Positions 7,872 through 11,413 of a stretch of 11,413 nucleotides of DNA are shown piece by piece. The number at the start of each line of letters is the position of its first letter. The stretch's first letter is position 1. Both the position numbers and the translations under genes were made by a program. The DNA comes from Actinidia chinensis (lineage: Eukaryota; Streptophyta; Magnoliopsida; Ericales; Actinidiaceae). The notes beneath the pieces were generated by a model. That model worked only from the letters and a program-made list of their open reading frames with translations, did no database searches and was not told where the DNA came from. The stretch lies in assembly GCA_009663005.1 (NCBI GenBank), contig CM018899.1, positions 10,337,849-10,349,261 of the forward strand, read 5' to 3'.

Positions 7872-7928
7872 AAGAGAGAGAGAAGAGATGAAGAGAAGAA
7901 GAGGCGAAATACATAAGGAGAAGGAGAA
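7872..7928 (+). repeat. GA-rich purine tract
   Basis: Almost pure purine sequence (AAGAGAGAGAGAAGAGATG, then GAAGAG and AAGGAGAAGG repeats) follows the C/A-rich stretch in the second LTR. Such purine-rich leaders are common in the transcribed part of plant LTRs. On the opposite strand it reads as a Ser/Leu/Phe-rich frame without meaning. Confidence 0.6.
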
Positions 7929-8337
7929 TAGGAGCTTGGAAACCCAAATCCAAGCCATAGGAAGACCATTGGAAGTTTCATCAGCTTGAAGAAGGTAACA
8001 CTTTAATTGTAGATATAAGATGTCTGTTGTATGTATACGGTTGAGAGATTTTGAGTTTACATGCATTTAAGAGGTTGAGAAGTTAGGTGTTGGGAGGACT
8101 CTTTGAGTCCCAATTGATCAATCATTAAGTTTGGAAGCTCCATGGAAAAGAATTGAGGGTGAGATTAGAAATCCCCAAAATATGAAATGTGGGTTTTTTG
8201 AATTTTCCACTTCAGATCTACAATGTCGAAAGATATCCTTGAGACTTGACTTGAGTTTATTGTGAACCCTTTTAGGTAGTCTTTGAACCCTGGGAACACT
8301 ATGATGCAGTGTGAAAAATGAGATGAGGAAGACAAAA

Positions 8338-8490
8338 GTTTCGAACCAAAGAAAAATCGTCCGATGTTCCTAAACACCCACACCACGTTCCACGCCAAAG
8401 CCTGTTATGAAAAGTTATTCGTTGGACGTTCGAAACGCCAGGCGTTGGAACACCACGTTCGGACGCCAGGTGGCCCTGGACGCTCAACAC
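8338..8490. repeat. Cluster of CGTTC-type palindromic motifs in the second LTR
   Basis: Related motifs occur at 8338-8350 (TTTCGAACC), 8363-8378, 8385-8397 (ACGTTCCACGCCA), 8425-8442 (GACGTTCGAAACGCCAGG), 8441-8455 (GGCGTTGGAACACCA), 8455-8470 (ACGTTCGGACGCCAGG) and 8478-8490. The shared ends are GGCGTT and ACGCCAGG. This is the local GC-rich peak of an AT-rich LTR, and the motif form matches the cluster in the Athila LTR. Confidence 0.65.
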
Positions 8491-8813
8491 TATATTTGGA
8501 TAACGGGCATAACTTTCTCTAGAAATTCGGATTGAGACACATTTGAATGAAGCGTTGGAATGTAGACTTGTAGACCCTTACAAGATTAAAGTTTGTACTC
8601 TACCTCCTCATATATTGTGATATATTGGAGTTTAATTCACCCAAAATGTAACCAACAACATTGTTTTTTCCAAATGTTTAGTTCCTTTATTTTAAAATTG
8701 GGTGTCAATTCTTCATCTCAGAATGCACTTTTGACCATGAACTACCAAATTGAAGGTCCCTTAAGTCCTATTTTCAAATTAGATTGACCTAGAATTTAGA
8801 AGAATGCTTGAGT

Positions 8814-8913
8814 NNNNNNNNNNNNNNNNNNNNNNNNNNNNNNNNNNNNNNNNNNNNNNNNNNNNNNNNNNNNNNNNNNNNNNNNNNNNNNNNNNNNNNN
8901 NNNNNNNNNNNNN
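8814..8913. other. Assembly gap of 100 N
   Basis: Exactly 100 N separate the chromovirus-like LTR from the copia pol relic. A round 100 is the usual placeholder for a gap of unknown length, so the true distance and even the adjacency of the two sides are uncertain. Confidence 0.98.
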
Positions 8914-9117
8914 GGAAAATTAAGAAAAACTCATCAAACCTTGCGTGCGCATAAACGACTGGGGACATATTCCAGGGATAGAATTGAAAGATGGTAAGAG
9001 TATGGGATTTTGAAAAATAAACTAAAAATCACTGATTTTGAGATGTTGGGGATGAGTTAATAGTGACTTTCAAAGCAAACTAAACCACAAAGACAGGATA
9101 GCTACACAACGCAAGTA
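8914..9117 (+). pseudogene. Copia GAG-pre-integrase domain (broken)
   Basis: Frame-corrected reading gives HKRLG (8949-8963), then a SRDRIERW-type stretch (about 8970-8995) and a DFEM piece (about 9032). A SKQTKPQRQD run near 9073-9103 resembles the end of the zinc-binding region (family CIKGKQT). The HKRLGHIS-type motif marks the zinc-binding domain just before copia integrase. The cysteines of the family CxxCxxGK motif are not preserved. The domain starts at the gap edge, so its beginning may be missing. Confidence 0.6.
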
Positions 9118-9900
9118 ATGAGCATTCTTGATCAATAATTCACAATGCATATTGCGGAAATTCCAGACTCATAGTATTAGTTGGACAAAAATATTTATCA
9201 CCATTATAGATGACTTCTTCACGGGATATGGCTGTTGGTATCTAAATTCATGAAAAGTCCTAGGCTGTTGATGTTGACATCTTGAAGTTGTACATTTAAT
9301 GAGGTCGAGAGACAAGTAGATAGAAAAAGTAAAAATAGTGAGGTCAGTAGAGGTGGTGAATTTTATGATAAATATGATGAGTCAGGGCCACAAAATCACT
9401 GGTCCATTTGCCAAACAATAGAAAAAGCAAGGCATTCGGTGCTCAATACACAATGCTGGTACGCCACAGCAGAATGGAAGTTGCTGTGAAAGGCGTTAAT
9501 CGTACACTTATGGATTATGTTAGGAGTATGATGAATTCTAAACGAAATTGCTACCCAATTTTTGTTGGAGTTGAAGCACGTAAAAACCCATGTATATCTT
9601 GAATAGGTTCCCTAGTAAGGCGGTCCTAACTCTTCTTTTGATGGTGTGGACTGGTAGGAAACTAGTTTGAGACCATTTACATGGTTGGAGTTGTCCGAGC
9701 GGAGGCAGAAACTTAATCCCAAGAAAAGAAATTAGATTCTAGAACAATTTCTGGGTATTTCATTGGTTATCCAGGAAAAGTCTAAGGGGTACAGATTCTA
9801 TGTCCCTAAACCATAGTACGAGAATAGTTAAAAACCGGAGAATGCCAGATTCCTTCGAGAATGGCGAATTAGTGGGAGTGAGAAATCAAGAACAAGTGGA
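9118..9900 (+). pseudogene. Copia integrase (broken)
   Basis: The order of motifs is that of copia integrase. An IHTDICG remnant lies at about 9138-9160, where the sequence reads IHNAYCG and the first catalytic Asp is lost. A GQKYLSPL then DDF stretch lies at 9184-9216. VRSDRGGEF is present near 9338-9362 but broken by a missing base, so it reads RSVEVVNF. PFAK lies near 9405. TPQQNG near 9463 is recognisable across a frameshift, and an ERR then NRTLMDYVRSMMNS run follows (to about 9536). Further on are VPSKAV (about 9608), WTGRK (about 9647), SKGYRFYVP (about 9778) and HSTRIVKN with FENGE (to about 9870). All three catalytic positions are damaged or out of frame with each other. Confidence 0.8.
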
Positions 9901-10193
9901 GTTTAGGGAAGTAGAGTTGATATCCCAACAATTCTTCCTCGTCGAGAAGGTCACGTCCTGCAGGAATAACCAACAGTCGATAGGAGAACGATAGCAACAT
10001 GTGAAATATAATGATTCTCCACTTCCACTGAAGGATATGTGAGCCAATTGAAAATATTGTAGAAACCACACAATCGGAGCTCTAAGAAGATCTCAGAGAG
10101 GAAAGAAGATCTGCCATCCCGAATGTTATGTTTGATGCTCTACAAGAATCTGATTTTGATATTAGATAAGAGAAGATTTGATTTGTTTTCATC
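9901..10193 (+). pseudogene. Copia pol linker between integrase and reverse transcriptase
   Basis: This is a charged, low-conservation linker. One in-frame piece from 10082 reads LRRSQREERRSAIPN, matching the basic motif that precedes reverse transcriptase in TNT1-94-like elements, and LQESDFDI follows near 10140. The stretch 9901-10080 is poorly conserved and holds no separate gene. The overlapping minus-strand frames at 9869-10071 have no recognisable features. Confidence 0.6.
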
Positions 10194-11050
10194 ATGCCAT
10201 TAGAGTGATGATTTACTCAATGGGTTTGATGCGACATGAAGATGAGGTGAAATTATGTACCAGAATTATGATGTTTGTGGATCATCGTGAATTTGCTTCT
10301 ATTGCTAAGAAAATCGAGTAAAATGGGTCGTAAGAACCAAGCGTGATGCAAAAGGCAATATCGAACGATTTAGGCGCAGACTGTGTGGCTAAGGGTTTTC
10401 ACTCAAGAAAAGGAAGGGCAATCTGACTACAAAAGAGACATTTTCTCCAGTATCTAAAAAGGATTTCACTTAGAAGTTATTTTGGTCCTTGTAGCTCAGA
10501 TATAACTTAGAGCATACATTAGATGGATTTTGTGCAAACCGCTTTTCTAAATGGTCGTTTGGTGAAGAAATTTACATGGAACAACTTGAAGGATTCCCAA
10601 AGAAAGGAAAAAAAGAGGCATTAGCTTGCAATTTAAAGAAATTAATTATGGACTTAAATAAGTTCCAGGCAATGGATGCACTTAAAGTTTTATGATACCA
10701 TTACTCCTTCGGATTTAAGGAAAACGCTGTTGATCAGTGGATATTATCTGTAGAGATCAGTGGGAGATAAGTTATTTATTTTGGTGATATATGTGGATGA
10801 TATTTTATTAGATTGCAATGATCTTAGTTGTATACTCGAAACCAAGGAGATTCTCGCCAAAACCTAAAAACTTTAAGATGGTCGATGTAGGTGAGACATT
10901 CGTATGTTATAGCATAGAGATCACTAAAGAACGATCTTGAGGATGTAGGATGTCTCAGAGAGGTATAGCGACTCGAGTTTAGAGAGATTTAATATGCAGT
11001 GTTGAACTCAGTAAGTAGATGCCACCTATATGAAGGTGTGACAAGTTAAA
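10194..11050 (+). pseudogene. Copia reverse transcriptase (broken)
   Basis: Frame-corrected motifs run in the family order. KRDAKGNIERF comes first (about 10338-10372), then VAKGFTQ remnants (about 10387), TKETFSPVSKKDF (about 10428-10470), and TAFLNGRL (10539-10562, where the family's MDVK reads MDFVQ). EEIYMEQLEGFPKKGK follows (about 10564-10612), then IMDLNKFQAM for the family IYGLKQA (about 10645) and GFKENAVDQ remnants (about 10710). The catalytic YVDD is intact at 10790-10801 and continues ILL. After this come ETKEI (about 10840), FKMVDVGETFVCYSIEITKERS (about 10872-10937), SQRGIA (about 10950) and GDKLN-like GVTS/CDKLN pieces (about 11036-11050). Stops and shifts throughout exclude activity. 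The conserved segment that should follow (family IPYASAVGS...RPDI) is absent. Confidence 0.83.
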
Positions 11051-11413
11051 TGAAAAGACAATACATTCAAGGAACCAAAGATCTAAGATGGCTCACTTAT
11101 ACGAGATCTGGAAACAGGTTAGAATGTGATAGTGGATCGGATAGTTGGATTCAAATTTCGCTGTTGTTTGGATAGCAGAAATCAAAATCAGGGTTTTTAT
11201 TTTTCTTGTTAACTGGTGCGAAACAATTTCGTGGTGGAAGAGTGTAAAGCAATCTATATTGCTGCATTCACCGATGGAGGCCGAGTTGTTCTGTTGTGGC
11301 ATGCTTGAGGGCCAACAGGTCATGCTTTTATGATTGGCGGAATTTTATCTCAGGACTGGTTGTGGTCGACTCAATGGCCAAGCCGGAAGGAGACGATATG
11401 TGTGACAACTCCG
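11051..11413 (+). pseudogene. Copia RNase H domain, truncated at the window end
   Basis: RNase H would degrade the RNA strand of the RNA-DNA hybrid. The reading resumes with a RYIQGTKDLR-type motif (family RYLQGTKD, about 11062-11088), LTYTRSGNRLE (about 11093-11122) and a SDSD-like remnant (about 11130). GYIF/FLL remnants and WWKSVKQSIL with SPMEAELFCC follow (about 11231-11298), and the end is SGLVVVDSMAKP (about 11352-11387) then CDNS at the edge. The family SWKS-KQ, STMEAE and CDNSA motifs are clear. The domain follows the reverse transcriptase with a deletion between them and continues off the window. Confidence 0.8.

Larger units (their letters stand above)
7662..8813 (+). mobile_element. 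Probable LTR of a Tekay/Del-type chromovirus, truncated by the gap
   Basis: It starts TGGTAATACCCTGAAC, close to the TGTAACACCC start common in Tekay/Del-group LTRs. It then shows AGGTGGGCACATG (about 7781), a candidate TATA at 7823-7829, a C/A-rich then GA-rich leader (7840-7928), and several CGTTC-type motifs (8338-8490). A conserved-feeling stretch follows around 8505-8610 (GGCATAACTTTCTCTAGAAA, CGGATTGAGACACATTTGAA). There is no coding potential. The open frames on the minus strand, such as 7772-8066 and 8165-8490, look like chance in low-complexity DNA. The 3' end is lost in the N run. LTR identity is inferred from the start sequence and composition, because no second copy is available. 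Confidence 0.5.
8914..11413 (+). mobile_element. Degenerate Ty1/copia retrotransposon, pol portion
   Basis: Domains follow in the copia order: GAG-pre-integrase, integrase, a charged linker, reverse transcriptase and RNase H. The integrase-before-RT order separates it from the Ty3/gypsy relics to the left. The motifs resemble the TNT1-94-like group of plant copia elements (TPQQNG, RRNRTLMD, SKGYRFY, TAFLNG, YVDDILL, QGTKDL, WWKSVKQS). Gag and the 5' LTR are lost in the gap, and the 3' end lies past the window. It is riddled with frameshifts and stops and has an internal deletion near 11055. Confidence 0.85.

Noticed and set aside
7772..8490. Several minus-strand open frames in the second LTR
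   Set aside because: They are Ser/Phe/Leu-rich frames created by the GA-rich tract and the motif cluster, and they overlap each other.

Overview
This looks like a repeat-rich stretch of a flowering-plant nuclear genome, on a draft scaffold with one assembly gap. It is AT-rich. I see no host gene, no RNA gene, and no reading frame that looks like an intact functional protein. What can be recognised is the decayed remains of three LTR retrotransposons, all in the + orientation. Their lineage features (Athila-like Ty3/gypsy, a chromovirus-like Ty3/gypsy reverse transcriptase, and a TNT1-94-like Ty1/copia pol) are typical of angiosperms. The species cannot be told from the sequence.

Region 1 (1 to about 7073) reads as the 3' two thirds of one Athila-type element. 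It holds the end of a pol pseudogene with integrase (about 130-1218), then an inter-ORF spacer with an intron-like segment. Next come an env-like/ORF3-type pseudogene (2348-3457), a long AT-rich 3' noncoding region containing a run of 33 C, and a long LTR (roughly 5190-7073). The LTR carries about eleven GCGTTCGAACGC-like palindromes followed by a TATA box.

Region 2 (about 7046-8813) is a chromovirus-like fragment. A frameshifted reverse transcriptase core (to about 7661) runs directly into a sequence that starts and is composed like an LTR of that group, and which is cut off by the gap. RNase H and integrase are missing between them.

Region 3 is exactly 100 N (8814-8913), the usual filler for a gap of unknown size. 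Region 4 (8914-11413) is a Ty1/copia pol relic. It shows GAG-pre-integrase, integrase, linker, reverse transcriptase and RNase H in the correct order, with many frameshifts and one clear internal deletion near 11055, and it runs off the window end.

The simplest history is nested insertion (Athila into or beside a chromovirus) followed by mutational decay. I found no sign of an undescribed biological system. The most distinctive unexplained signal is a family of CG-centred palindromes that recurs in three separate retroelement segments. Domain assignments rest on reading six-frame translations against remembered family motifs. No database search was run, and boundaries are approximate.
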